Below, piece after piece: positions 34,416 to 42,710 of a stretch of DNA of 64,000 nucleotides. Location of the stretch: positions 372,001 through 436,000 of the forward strand of contig NZ_JAGYJK010000018.1 in NCBI RefSeq assembly GCF_018402175.1, read 5' to 3'. Source of the stretch: Yoonia sp. (GTDB taxonomy: Bacteria; Pseudomonadota; Alphaproteobacteria; Rhodobacterales; Rhodobacteraceae). A program made the position numbers and the translations under genes. The notes below the pieces were generated by a model that ran no database searches, was not told the DNA's origin, and saw nothing but the letters and a program-made list of their open reading frames with translations. Each line of letters opens with the position of its first letter. Positions within the stretch are counted from its first letter, which is position 1.

Positions 34416-35855
34416 CTACAGCCCCTTGGCGCGATAGCTGTCAGCAACCTTGCGGATCGACACCAGATAGGCCGCCGTGCGCAGGTCATGTACGTCGTCG
34501 CGCCCATGCCAGACCGCGCGCATCGCCTGATAAGCCGTCCGCATCGTGTCGTCGAGCCCCGAGCGGACCAGTTCCAGCTCATCCGCACCGCGCAGATATC
34601 TGTCCTTGAAATCAGGCGACAGGGTCCACCCAAGGCCCTTGTCTGCCGACAGCCGTTCCAATTCATCCACCACCAGCTGGTGGCGCGATTCTTCCTGGCG
34701 GCGCTGCATCCGGCCGAACCGGATATGCGACAGGTTCTTGACCCATTCGAAATAGGACACCGTCACGCCGCCCGCATTGGCATACATGTCGGGAATGATC
34801 ACACAGCCCTTGTCGCGCAGGATTTCATCCGCCCCCGCGGTCACCGGGCCATTCGCCGCCTCGATGATCAGGGGGGCCTTGATGCGGTCGGCGTTGGACA
34901 GGTTGATCACCGCCTCCAATGCGGCGGGGATCAGGATGTCGCAGTCGGCCTCCAGCATACTGGCCCCGTCGGGGATGAATTTGGCATGGGGGTAATTGGC
35001 CAGACCGCCATTCTTGGTAATCCAGGCGCGGACGGTTTCGACATTCAGCCCCGCTTCGTCATGCAGCGCCCCGTCGCGTTCGATGATCGTGGTGATCAGC
35101 GCGCCATCTTCTTCGGACAGGAATTTGGCCGCGTGATACCCCACGTTGCCAAGGCCCTGCACGATCACGCGCTTGCCATCAAGGCTACCGGTCAGGTTCG
35201 CCTTGGCCACATCCTCGGGGTACCGGAAAAATTCGCGCAGGGCGTATTGCACGCCGCGCCCCGTCGCCTCGACCCGGCCGGCGATGCCGCCTGCATTGGT
35301 GGGCTTGCCCGTGACACAGGCGGCAGCGTTGATATCGGTGGTATTCATCCGCCGGTACTGATCCGCGATCCAGGCCATTTCCCGTTCGCCCGTGCCCATA
35401 TCGGGCGCAGGCACGTTCTGGGCGGGGTTGATCAGGTCGCGCTTGATCAATTCATAGGCGAAACGGCGAGTGATCAATTCCAGTTCATGTTCGTTCCAAT
35501 CGGCGGGATTGATCCGCAAGCCGCCCTTTGAGCCGCCAAAAGGCGCCTCAACCAGCGCGCATTTATAGGTCATCAGCGCCGCCAATGCCTCGACCTCGTC
35601 CTGATGGACGTTGATCGCATAGCGGATGCCGCCCTTGACCGGTTCCATATGTTCCGAATGGACCGACCGATAGCCGGTGAATGTATGCAGCGCGCCACGC
35701 AGGCGCACACCAAAACGGACCGTATAGGTTGCGTTGCAGACCCTGATCTTTTCCTCCAGCCCGGGGCTGAGGTCCATCAGAGCGACGGCACGGTTGAACA
35801 TCAGATCAACGGATTCGCGAAAACTGGGTTCCTGCACGGGATCGTGGGCGTTCAT
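34416..35855 (-). CDS. gdhA: Glu/Leu/Phe/Val-type dehydrogenase (glutamate dehydrogenase)
   Basis: A 479-residue NAD(P)-dependent amino-acid dehydrogenase. PVKGGIRYAINVHQDEVEAL and ALVEAPFGGSKGGLRINPAD hold the substrate and catalytic lysines. VPAPDMGTGEREMAWIADQY and the Rossmann motif VIVQGLGNVGYHAAKFLSEE follow. This long bacterial form is usually glutamate dehydrogenase, linking 2-oxoglutarate and ammonium. Of two nearby ATGs I prefer 35855, since AGGAAGGA lies 6 bases upstream. It is downstream of an AT-rich region shared with divergent tadG-like genes. Confidence 0.92.
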   Translation of the reverse strand: MNAHDPVQEPSFRESVDLMFNRAVALMDLSPGLEEKIRVCNATYTVRFGVRLRGALHTFTGYRSVHSEHMEPVKGGIRYAINVHQDEVEALAALMTYKCALVEAPFGGSKGGLRINPADWNEHELELITRRFAYELIKRDLINPAQNVPAPDMGTGEREMAWIADQYRRMNTTDINAAACVTGKPTNAGGIAGRVEATGRGVQYALREFFRYPEDVAKANLTGSLDGKRVIVQGLGNVGYHAAKFLSEEDGALITTIIERDGALHDEAGLNVETVRAWITKNGGLANYPHAKFIPDGASMLEADCDILIPAALEAVINLSNADRIKAPLIIEAANGPVTAGADEILRDKGCVIIPDMYANAGGVTVSYFEWVKNLSHIRFGRMQRRQEESRHQLVVDELERLSADKGLGWTLSPDFKDRYLRGADELELVRSGLDDTMRTAYQAMRAVWHGRDDVHDLRTAAYLVSIRKVADSYRAKGL

Positions 35856-36209
35856 TGTCATTCCTTCCTGTCCCGGCGCAGCGCCGGGTCTGTTCGGGCG
35901 CAGCACGCCCCATCGTCAACATAGGGGCGATTCGCTAAAACAAGATGAGAAAATCAGCAGTTTTAAAAAAACAGACGATTTACCCGCCAGCATGCGGTGG
36001 ATCCGGTCAATCGGCTGCGGGCGTTTGTTTCGCAAAAATAAACAGTCATATTGATTTGGATAAACTGTCCATTAATCTGCTATAAATATCTCTTTTCATT
36101 ACATAAATCTTAACATTCTTGTCACGTCGTCCAGCTGCTTGTGTTAAACAGAAGATGAACGCTTTCATGAACAAGGCACGATGAAAATCGCCAGCTGCGA
36201 GGATTCAGA
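35856..36209. other. AT-rich divergent intergenic region
   Basis: These 354 bases separate the gdhA start from the first TadG-like gene and must hold both promoters. The middle (about 35935-36120) is clearly more AT-rich than the surroundings. A partial CtrA-like sequence TTAA-N7-TAAA is present near 36072, but the second half-site deviates. No coding frame is convincing. Confidence 0.5.
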
Positions 36210-37667
36210 ATGCAAAATTCAAAGCCGCATTTGACAAGCAAGGCACACAACCCACGCTGGCGCATCAAATGTTTGCGCGCCTTTGGACAGGACGAGAACG
36301 GCAGCGTCATCATCATGACGATCCTGCTGCTGGTCACGATGTTGATCTTGGGCGGCATGGCGGTCGATTTCATGCGCTATGAGGCGCGGCGCGCGACGCT
36401 GCAATCGGTGTCGGACCGCGCTGTTTTGGCGGCGGCCAGCTTGAACCAGACCCTCGATTCGCGCGACGTCGTCGAAGATTACTTTACCAAAGCTGGCTTT
36501 GCTGATGCGTTGGTCGGCACGCCTGTCGTGGTGGACAACGGCAATTCGCGCACCGTGACGGTGCGGTCCGCACTTGATGTGAACACGTTCTACTTGCGGC
36601 TGGCCGGTATGGACCGTCTGACAGCCCCCGCACGGTCAAGCGCGACCGAAGGCGTCGGCAAGGTCGAAATTTCGTTGGTGCTGGATATTTCCGGCTCGAT
36701 GCGCTTTAGCAACCGCTTTGCCAATATGCAGGCCGCGGCGATCGCATTCGCCGAAGAAGTGCTGGACCCCGCCAATGGCGGCACCGTGTCCTTGACCATC
36801 ATCCCCTATGCGGGCGCGACAAATCCGGGGCCAGAGATGTTCGCCTTCATGGGCGGCGTGCGCTATCCCGATACGTTGCTGGCGGGTGATGACGGCATTC
36901 TAGGGACCAAGGACGATTATTTCTTTCCACAGGTGTCGTCTTGTGTGGAAATGGTCGGCACCGACTGGTCCAGCGCCGGTTTGCCGGGGGCCGGACGGGC
37001 CCAAGTGCCGCATTTCCAGGTCTGGGATATCGCCAGATCGGTGATGGATTGGGGCTGGTGCCCGCAGGACAGGTCATCGATCCAATATGCCATGGCAACG
37101 CCTGCGCAGGCCCGCTCTTTCATCAATGGCCTGCGGATGCATGACGGCACCGGCACGCATTATGCGATGAAATACGCGCTCGCCACGCTCGACCCGTCCA
37201 GCCAACCCGCTTTCATGCATCTCAGCCACCCCAGCAGGGGGCTTGTCCCGCCCCAATTCGCGAACCGCCCTGCCGCATGGGATGATCCCGAAACCAAAAA
37301 GATCATCGTGCTGATGACCGATGGCGACATCACGCAACAGGAACGACCGCGCATTGCGCAGCAGGAAAGGGACATCGACGAAATCATCTCGCGATCCATC
37401 AATGGCACGGACAACCGTGGCCCCTTTGTCGATACTGCCACCAACGTCGGCAGGTTCGAGGCGATTTGCACGCTGGCAAACCAACCCGCGCGCAGTGTGG
37501 ACGTCTATACCGTCGCATTCGAGGTGCAGCCGAACAGCGCCGCTGACCGACAGATGCGCAACTGCGCCTCTGATCCATCCATGTTTTTCCGCACCAGCGG
37601 TGCCGAGCTGATCGACGTCTTTGCCGGTATTGCCGAACGGATCACTGACCTGAGGTTGAACCTGTGA
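36210..37667 (+). CDS. TadG-like pilus-assembly protein with von Willebrand factor A domain
   Basis: A 485-residue protein. After a basic N terminus, one membrane segment (VIIMTILLLVTMLILGGMAV) is followed by the pseudopilin-like DFMRYEARRATLQSVSDRAV. An extracytoplasmic VWA domain has the MIDAS motif DISGSMRFSN and later LMTDGDITQQ. TadG proteins belong to the Flp/Tad adhesion pilus system. The ATG follows GAGG. The gene overlaps the next by 4 bases, forming a three-gene unit. No Tad ATPase, secretin or flp pilin gene is nearby. Confidence 0.85.
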   Translation: MQNSKPHLTSKAHNPRWRIKCLRAFGQDENGSVIIMTILLLVTMLILGGMAVDFMRYEARRATLQSVSDRAVLAAASLNQTLDSRDVVEDYFTKAGFADALVGTPVVVDNGNSRTVTVRSALDVNTFYLRLAGMDRLTAPARSSATEGVGKVEISLVLDISGSMRFSNRFANMQAAAIAFAEEVLDPANGGTVSLTIIPYAGATNPGPEMFAFMGGVRYPDTLLAGDDGILGTKDDYFFPQVSSCVEMVGTDWSSAGLPGAGRAQVPHFQVWDIARSVMDWGWCPQDRSSIQYAMATPAQARSFINGLRMHDGTGTHYAMKYALATLDPSSQPAFMHLSHPSRGLVPPQFANRPAAWDDPETKKIIVLMTDGDITQQERPRIAQQERDIDEIISRSINGTDNRGPFVDTATNVGRFEAICTLANQPARSVDVYTVAFEVQPNSAADRQMRNCASDPSMFFRTSGAELIDVFAGIAERITDLRLNL

Positions 37668-38239
37668 CGTCCGCCTTGCGTTTGCGCGATCTCTTGCGCC
37701 GGTTTCACGCCAATGAGGATGGTGTGGTCACGGTTGAATTCGTGATCATCTTTCCGGTGTTCATGACATTCTTTCTGATGACCTATGAAAGCGGGATGAT
37801 TTCGCTGCGCCATTTCGCGCTGGAACGGGCGGTGGATGTCGTCGTGCGTGATGTGCGCATCGGGGCAATCCCGAATCCGACGCGCAACACCCTGCGGGCG
37901 AATATTTGTGACGTAGCCCGGCTCTTGCCGGATTGCGAAAACCAGTTGCAGTTGGAAATGATCCGCCGCGACCTGCGCAATTGGGTCGATGTGCCGGACA
38001 CGGTGCAATGCATTGATCGCGGCGCCGAAGTACAGCCCGTCGTTGAATTCACCAGCGGCGGCAATAACGAATTGATCTTTCTGCGCGCTTGCGTCCGGCT
38101 TGATCCGGTGCTGCCGACCAGCCTTTTGGGCCGCACCATTGTTGACGCCAATGCAAACAGCGCGGCGGCCGGGTCTTATGCGCTGGTCTCGACCACGGCT
38201 TTTGTTGTTGAACCGTTCCGGAACACGCCAGGATCATGA
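37664..38239 (+). CDS. TadE-like minor pseudopilin
   Basis: A 191-residue protein starting with GTG (37664, overlapping the preceding TGA as GTGA). The TadE signature is NEDGVVTVEFVIIFPVFMTF, a prepilin-type segment with the conserved Glu after the cleavage region, followed by SGMISLRHFALERAVDVVVR. The C-terminal part (NWVDVPDTVQCIDRGAEVQP) is extracytoplasmic with paired cysteines. It is likely processed by a Tad prepilin peptidase encoded elsewhere. The C terminus overlaps the next gene. Confidence 0.82.
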   Translation: MTSALRLRDLLRRFHANEDGVVTVEFVIIFPVFMTFFLMTYESGMISLRHFALERAVDVVVRDVRIGAIPNPTRNTLRANICDVARLLPDCENQLQLEMIRRDLRNWVDVPDTVQCIDRGAEVQPVVEFTSGGNNELIFLRACVRLDPVLPTSLLGRTIVDANANSAAAGSYALVSTTAFVVEPFRNTPGS

Positions 38240-38844
38240 TGACCAATCTGATCAAACGCTTTCGCGACAACGAGGATGGATCAGCCGCCATTGAACTGGT
38301 GCTGGTCACCCCGATCATCACATGGGCCTTGTTGTCCACGATCGTTTATTTCGACGCCTTCCGCGCGGAAACACGCAGCGCGCGCGCGGGCCTGACCATC
38401 GCGGATATGTTCAGCCGCGAGGCCAGCGCGCCAGTTGCCATCGGTGCAGGCTATGTTGATGCAGCGCAGGCGCTGCTGGGCACTTTGGTCGAATTCGACC
38501 CCGCCCCCGCCCTGCGTGTCACATCCTATGCTTGGGACGCGGCGGCAAACCGCTATGTGCTGCGCTGGTCCGAAAGTCGCGGCATGGGTCAGGCGCTGAC
38601 CGATGTCGATCTTGCCTTGATGACAGACCGGCTACCGCTGCTGGCGGATGGGGCGACGTCGCTTCTGGTTGAAACAAGCGCCGCCTATCGCGCGCCGTTT
38701 TCGCTGGGCATCGCGCCCTTCACGAACAACACTCTGGGTCCGGTCGAGATGACGACCTTCACGGTCATATCGCCACGCTTCGTGCCGGCGATCTGCTTTG
38801 ACCCGACACCCTTGATCCCGACCAATGGCGATGAGATTTGCTGA
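38236..38844 (+). CDS. TadE/TadG-like pseudopilin
   Basis: A 202-residue protein. The N terminus RFRDNEDGSAAIELVLVTPI is again the TadE-type prepilin motif (xNEDGxxxIEL), with a membrane segment to TIVYFDAF. The rest is extracytoplasmic and ends with two cysteines (AICFDPTPLIPTNGDEIC). It overlaps the second gene by 4 bases. The shared D/NEDGS motif in all three proteins suggests divergence from a common pseudopilin ancestor and a joint role in a surface complex (inference). Confidence 0.8.
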   Translation: MMTNLIKRFRDNEDGSAAIELVLVTPIITWALLSTIVYFDAFRAETRSARAGLTIADMFSREASAPVAIGAGYVDAAQALLGTLVEFDPAPALRVTSYAWDAAANRYVLRWSESRGMGQALTDVDLALMTDRLPLLADGATSLLVETSAAYRAPFSLGIAPFTNNTLGPVEMTTFTVISPRFVPAICFDPTPLIPTNGDEIC

Positions 38845-39330
38845 TCAGCCGCTGCGCGCCTTGATCCGCAGGGCGATCTGTTCGGCCATGAACTTGGCCG
38901 GGCCAGCCGCGGTGACACCGCCAATGCCGACGCGTTTGCCGATCCGCCACCACATACCGGGTGACCAACCGCGTGGCTGACGCGTTTTCAGCACCAGCGT
39001 AAAGCCGTTGGCGGGTTTCATCGCCAGCGCACCGCGATCCACCAGCACGATATCGTCGATCCGCGCCAGAACCTTGCCGTCGGTATCGCGCAGGTCGGTC
39101 TCGGTCAGCACAATGCCCAGCCGCGTGGCGCGGCGCATCATTTCCCCCAGCCACAGCATCGCAGCCCCGAAACCCAACAGAAAGATCAGCCAGATCAGGT
39201 CAGGCGGATGGGCCATCGCCGTATAGATCAGCAATCCACCCAAGCCATAGATCACCGCACAGGCAAAATAGCGCCGCCCCTCAGAGGCATGGACGGTCGG
39301 ATAACCGCCGGTGTGATCGGGGTTGAACAT
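38845..39330 (-). CDS. Membrane protein of unknown function
   Basis: A 161-residue protein with two N-terminal membrane segments (YFACAVIYGLGGLLIYTAMA and LIWLIFLLGFGAAMLWLGEM). A cytosolic beta-rich domain follows (GIVLTETDLRDTDGKVLARI; GALAMKPANGFTLVLKTRQP) resembling bacterial PH-like domains. It starts at an ATG at 39330. It converges with the pseudopilin operon with no gap and is 15 bases from the TetR-type gene on its own strand. The function is unknown. Confidence 0.75.
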   Translation of the reverse strand: MFNPDHTGGYPTVHASEGRRYFACAVIYGLGGLLIYTAMAHPPDLIWLIFLLGFGAAMLWLGEMMRRATRLGIVLTETDLRDTDGKVLARIDDIVLVDRGALAMKPANGFTLVLKTRQPRGWSPGMWWRIGKRVGIGGVTAAGPAKFMAEQIALRIKARSG

Positions 39331-39345
39331 GGATAGCCTTTCGCG

Positions 39346-39933
39346 TCAGCGCCGGACGGATTTCTGGACAAGGTTGCAATAGATTCCTTCGATCGCATCC
39401 ATGCCCAGCCTGCCACCTTCGCGGTACCAATGGCTGAGCCCGGTCAACATGGCAATGATCGCCATCGTCGCAATCCGCGTGTCAGGCACGGAAAACACCC
39501 CCGCCGCCACCCCATCGCGCAAGATATCTTCGAGCGCGGTTTCGTAATCGCGGCGCATGGATTCCAGAATGGCAAAGTTTTCAGGCGCAAGGTTGCGCAA
39601 TTCCATATACGATACAAACACCTGATCCGGCCGCGGCAGGTGGAACCGGATGTGAAACCGCGTGAAGCCATCCAGCCGCGCGGGCGGATCACCGCGCAGA
39701 TCGGCCGCGGCCAGCGCATCCAGCACGTCCTGCATATGCGCGCGCATCAGGTCGAACAGCAGGCTCTGTTTATCAGGGGTGTAATTATACAGCGCCCCCG
39801 CCTGCACCCCGACCTCGGCCGCGATCTGGCGCATCGACACGGCCGCATAGCCATGCCGCGCGATCAGCCGCAAGGCCGTGTCCTGCACCCGTGGGCCGGT
39901 GATATCGGAATGAGACCCTTGTTTGCGCGCCAT
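39346..39933 (-). CDS. TetR-family transcriptional regulator
   Basis: A 195-residue regulator. The N-terminal helix-turn-helix (ALRLIARHGYAAVSMRQIAA, then VGVQAGALYNYTPDKQSLLF) is the TetR_N pattern. The C-terminal domain resembles TetR_C_33-type ligand domains (VSYMELRNLAPENFAILESM). Such regulators often control fatty-acid or acyl-CoA catabolism, but no target genes are adjacent. A short divergent lipoprotein gene begins 80 bases upstream. Confidence 0.9.
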   Translation of the reverse strand: MARKQGSHSDITGPRVQDTALRLIARHGYAAVSMRQIAAEVGVQAGALYNYTPDKQSLLFDLMRAHMQDVLDALAAADLRGDPPARLDGFTRFHIRFHLPRPDQVFVSYMELRNLAPENFAILESMRRDYETALEDILRDGVAAGVFSVPDTRIATMAIIAMLTGLSHWYREGGRLGMDAIEGIYCNLVQKSVRR

Positions 39934-40012
39934 GGGCCCATCTAACTGAACAGTCGTTCAAATGAAAAGCCCGACTTGCTGCAAAGGCCGCTGCATGTCT
40001 ATTGTCTGCCAC

Positions 40013-40243
40013 ATGCGCTACGCCCTGCCCTTTTTGCTGATCCTTGCCGCCTGCGCGGATACTCCCGCCTTGGATGGTACGGTGTCCGAGGCCGCGCGCC
40101 TTGCACCTTACCCGCGTCTGGCACCGCTGGAATATCTGCCCGCATCGGTCATGACCGAAACGGATGGCATGGGCGACCGGCTGGCCGCGTTGCAACGCCG
40201 TGCAGCGGCGCTGCGTGCGATTGATCCGGACGCGTTGCAGTAG
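40013..40243 (+). CDS. Small lipoprotein of unknown function
   Basis: A 76-residue protein starting MRYALPFLLILAACADTPAL with a lipobox LAAC, so it is probably lipidated at C15. The mature part (TVSEAARLAPYPRLAPLEYL, RLAALQRRAAALRAIDPDAL) ends in a short amphipathic helix. The frame continues upstream to 39962, but the ATG at 40013 places the signal peptide at the N terminus. Similar small lipoproteins occur widely before hom in related bacteria, in my recollection; function unknown. Confidence 0.7.
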   Translation: MRYALPFLLILAACADTPALDGTVSEAARLAPYPRLAPLEYLPASVMTETDGMGDRLAALQRRAAALRAIDPDALQ

Positions 40244-40297
40244 CCAAATCTATTCGCTACACCGCAGGGCAACCGCGACAGATATGGATTTGACAGC

Positions 40298-41584
40298 ATG
40301 ACACACCCCTTAAGGCTCGGCATTGCGGGACTGGGCACCGTTGGCGTGGGCGTCGTGCGGATCGTGCAAAAGCATGCCGATCTGTTGCAGGCACGTTCGG
40401 GCCGTAGGGTCACGATCAGCGCGGTATCGGCGCGCAGCCGTGACAAGGATCGCGGCGTCGATCTGTCGGGCTACGCATGGGAAGATGATCCCGTGGCCCT
40501 TGCGCGCCGCGACGATGTCGATCTGTTCATCGAGGTGATGGGCGGCCATGACGGCCCCGCCAAACACGCGACCGAGGCCGCAATTGCCGCGGGCAAGGAT
40601 TTGGTTTCCGCCAACAAGGCGCTGCTGGCCGTGCATGGCCAAGCCATCGCCGAAGCCGCCGAAGCCGCAGGCCGTGTGATCCGGTTCGAGGCGGCAGTTG
40701 CGGGCGGCATCCCCGTGGTCAAGGCGCTGACCGAAGGGCTGGCCGCCAATGACATCACCCGGATCATGGGCGTCATGAACGGCAGCTGCAATTATATCCT
40801 GACGCGGATGGAAAGCGCGGGGCTGACCTATCAGGAGGTTTTCGACGAGGCCAACGCCCTTGGCTATCTGGAAGCCGACCCCGAACTCGACGTGGGCGGG
40901 ATCGATGCGGGGCATAAGCTTGCGCTGTTATCGGCCATCGCATTCGGCACGCAGGTCAATTTCGACGCCGTGCAGCTGGAAGGCATCGGTGCGGTCAGTA
41001 TCGAAGATATCCGCCAAGCCGCCGATATGGGATTCAAGATCAAGCTTTTGGGTGTCGCCCAGATGACGGGCCGCGGGCTGGAACAGCGGATGTCGCCTTG
41101 TCTGGTGCCGGACACATCACCGCTTGGCCAATTGCAAGGCGGCACCAATATGATCGTGCTGGAAGGCGATTCTGTCGGCCAGATCGTGCTGCGTGGCCCC
41201 GGTGCAGGCGAAGGCCCGACCGCCAGTGCCGTGATGGGCGATGTGATGGATATCGCACGCGGTATACGGATTTCAACCTTTGGGCAGCCCGCGACCAGCC
41301 TGCGGCGCGCGCGCCCCGCATTGGCGGCGATACCGGCCCCCTATTATCTGCGGCTGCAATTGCTGGATAAACCCGGCGCTTTGGCCAAGGTCGCGCGCGC
41401 CTTGGGCGATGCGGGGATTTCCATCGACCGGATGCGCCAATATGGCCATGCCGCACCCACGGCCCCGGTGTTGATCGTGACGCATAAGACGACCCGCACC
41501 GCATTGGACGAGGCTTTGGCCGCGTTCAAGGACACCGGCGTGGTGTCGGGCGATCCTGTTGCGATCCGGATCGAGGCGGTTTAG
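40298..41584 (+). CDS. hom: Homoserine dehydrogenase
   Basis: A 428-residue enzyme. The NAD(P)-binding motif is GIAGLGTVGVGVVRIVQKHA, the catalytic region VMNGSCNYILTRMES and EADPELDVGGIDAGHKLALL, and a C-terminal ACT domain (LQLLDKPGALAKVARALGDA) gives feedback control. It reduces aspartate semialdehyde to homoserine for Thr and Met synthesis. It is followed 70 bases later by glpX in the same direction. Confidence 0.96.
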   Translation: MTHPLRLGIAGLGTVGVGVVRIVQKHADLLQARSGRRVTISAVSARSRDKDRGVDLSGYAWEDDPVALARRDDVDLFIEVMGGHDGPAKHATEAAIAAGKDLVSANKALLAVHGQAIAEAAEAAGRVIRFEAAVAGGIPVVKALTEGLAANDITRIMGVMNGSCNYILTRMESAGLTYQEVFDEANALGYLEADPELDVGGIDAGHKLALLSAIAFGTQVNFDAVQLEGIGAVSIEDIRQAADMGFKIKLLGVAQMTGRGLEQRMSPCLVPDTSPLGQLQGGTNMIVLEGDSVGQIVLRGPGAGEGPTASAVMGDVMDIARGIRISTFGQPATSLRRARPALAAIPAPYYLRLQLLDKPGALAKVARALGDAGISIDRMRQYGHAAPTAPVLIVTHKTTRTALDEALAAFKDTGVVSGDPVAIRIEAV

Positions 41585-41654
41585 CGCAAACAGCCTTGCG
41601 ACCGTGGCCCAAGCAGGGTTTACCGTGGGGTGAACATCCCGAAGGAATACCCAT

Positions 41655-42620
41655 ATGCCCAGCCCCGCCGATTTCAACGACCGCAACCTGTCGCTGGGTC
41701 TGGCCCGCGTCTCTGAAGCGGCCGCCATCGCCTGCGCGTCTCTGATCGGGCGCGGCGATGAAAAGGCCGCCGATCAGGCGGCGGTGGATGCGATGCGCAA
41801 CCAGCTCAACAAGCTCGATATCGCCGGTGTCGTGGTGATTGGTGAAGGTGAACGCGACGAAGCCCCAATGCTGTTCATCGGCGAAGAGGTCGGCACCGGC
41901 AATGGGCCAGGCGTGGATATCGCGCTTGACCCGCTGGAAGGCACCACGCTGACCGCCAAGGACATGCCCAATGCATTGGCCGTGATCGCGATGGGGCCGC
42001 GCGGGTCGATGCTGCATGCGCCGGATGTCTATATGGACAAGCTCGCGATCGGGCCGGGGTTTCGCACCGGTGTCGTAACGCTGGATATGTCGCCTGCAGA
42101 ACGGGTGTCGGCGCTGGCCGCCGCCAAAGGCTGTTCGACCAAGGACATCACCGTCTGCGTGCTGGAACGTCCCCGCCACGAAGACATGATTGCCGAAATC
42201 CGCGGCACGGGGGCCGCGATCCGGCTGATCACTGATGGTGATGTGGCGGGTGTCATGCATTGCGCCGAACCCGATATCACCGGCATCGACATGTATATGG
42301 GGTCTGGCGGCGCGCCCGAAGGGGTGCTGGCCGCAGCCGCGCTGAAGTGCATGGGCGGGCAGATTTTTGGCCGGCTGTTGTTTCGCAATGATGACGAGCG
42401 CGCGCGCGCGACCAAGGCCGGCATCACCAATTTCGACCGCGTCTATACCCGCGACGACCTTGTGACTGGCGATGTGATCTTTGCCGCGACAGGGGTCACG
42501 GATGGATCTCTGGTGCCCGGGATCAAGCGCGAGGTCGGTTTTGTCACCGCCGAGACGATCCTGATGCGGTCCAAAACCGGATCGGTGCGGCGGATGATCT
42601 ATCGCAATCCCGTGCGCTGA
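41655..42620 (+). CDS. glpX: Class II fructose-1,6-bisphosphatase
   Basis: A 321-residue GlpX-type phosphatase of gluconeogenesis. The metal and substrate motifs are VVIGEGERDEAPMLFIGEEV, DIALDPLEGTTLTAKDMPNA and MYMGSGGAPEGVLAAAALKC. It lies between hom and recJ on the plus strand and is followed by a hairpin terminator at 42631-42668, so it may be transcribed with hom. In related bacteria hom-glpX-recJ is a recurrent order (established from memory). Confidence 0.96.
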   Translation: MPSPADFNDRNLSLGLARVSEAAAIACASLIGRGDEKAADQAAVDAMRNQLNKLDIAGVVVIGEGERDEAPMLFIGEEVGTGNGPGVDIALDPLEGTTLTAKDMPNALAVIAMGPRGSMLHAPDVYMDKLAIGPGFRTGVVTLDMSPAERVSALAAAKGCSTKDITVCVLERPRHEDMIAEIRGTGAAIRLITDGDVAGVMHCAEPDITGIDMYMGSGGAPEGVLAAAALKCMGGQIFGRLLFRNDDERARATKAGITNFDRVYTRDDLVTGDVIFAATGVTDGSLVPGIKREVGFVTAETILMRSKTGSVRRMIYRNPVR

Positions 42621-42630
42621 GGCGCTGGCG

Positions 42631-42668
42631 CGCCGCCTCCGGCGGGAGTATTTTTGGAAATAAGAAGT
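42631..42668 (+). terminator. Intrinsic terminator of glpX (dispersed element)
   Basis: CCGCC-TCC-GGCGG (42633-42645) is followed by GAGTATTTTTGG and AAATAAGAAG, 10 bases after the glpX stop. It is almost base-for-base the pepF element. Confidence 0.75.
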
Positions 42669-42710
42669 CAAGGCGTGGCGCGCCAGTTGCGGCGCTGCTA
42701 GTATGGGCGC

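Noticed and set aside
36065-36085. CtrA-like site (TTAA-N7-TAAA) upstream of the TadG-like gene
   Set aside because: The second half-site does not match TTAA and the region is AT-rich, so chance occurrence is likely.
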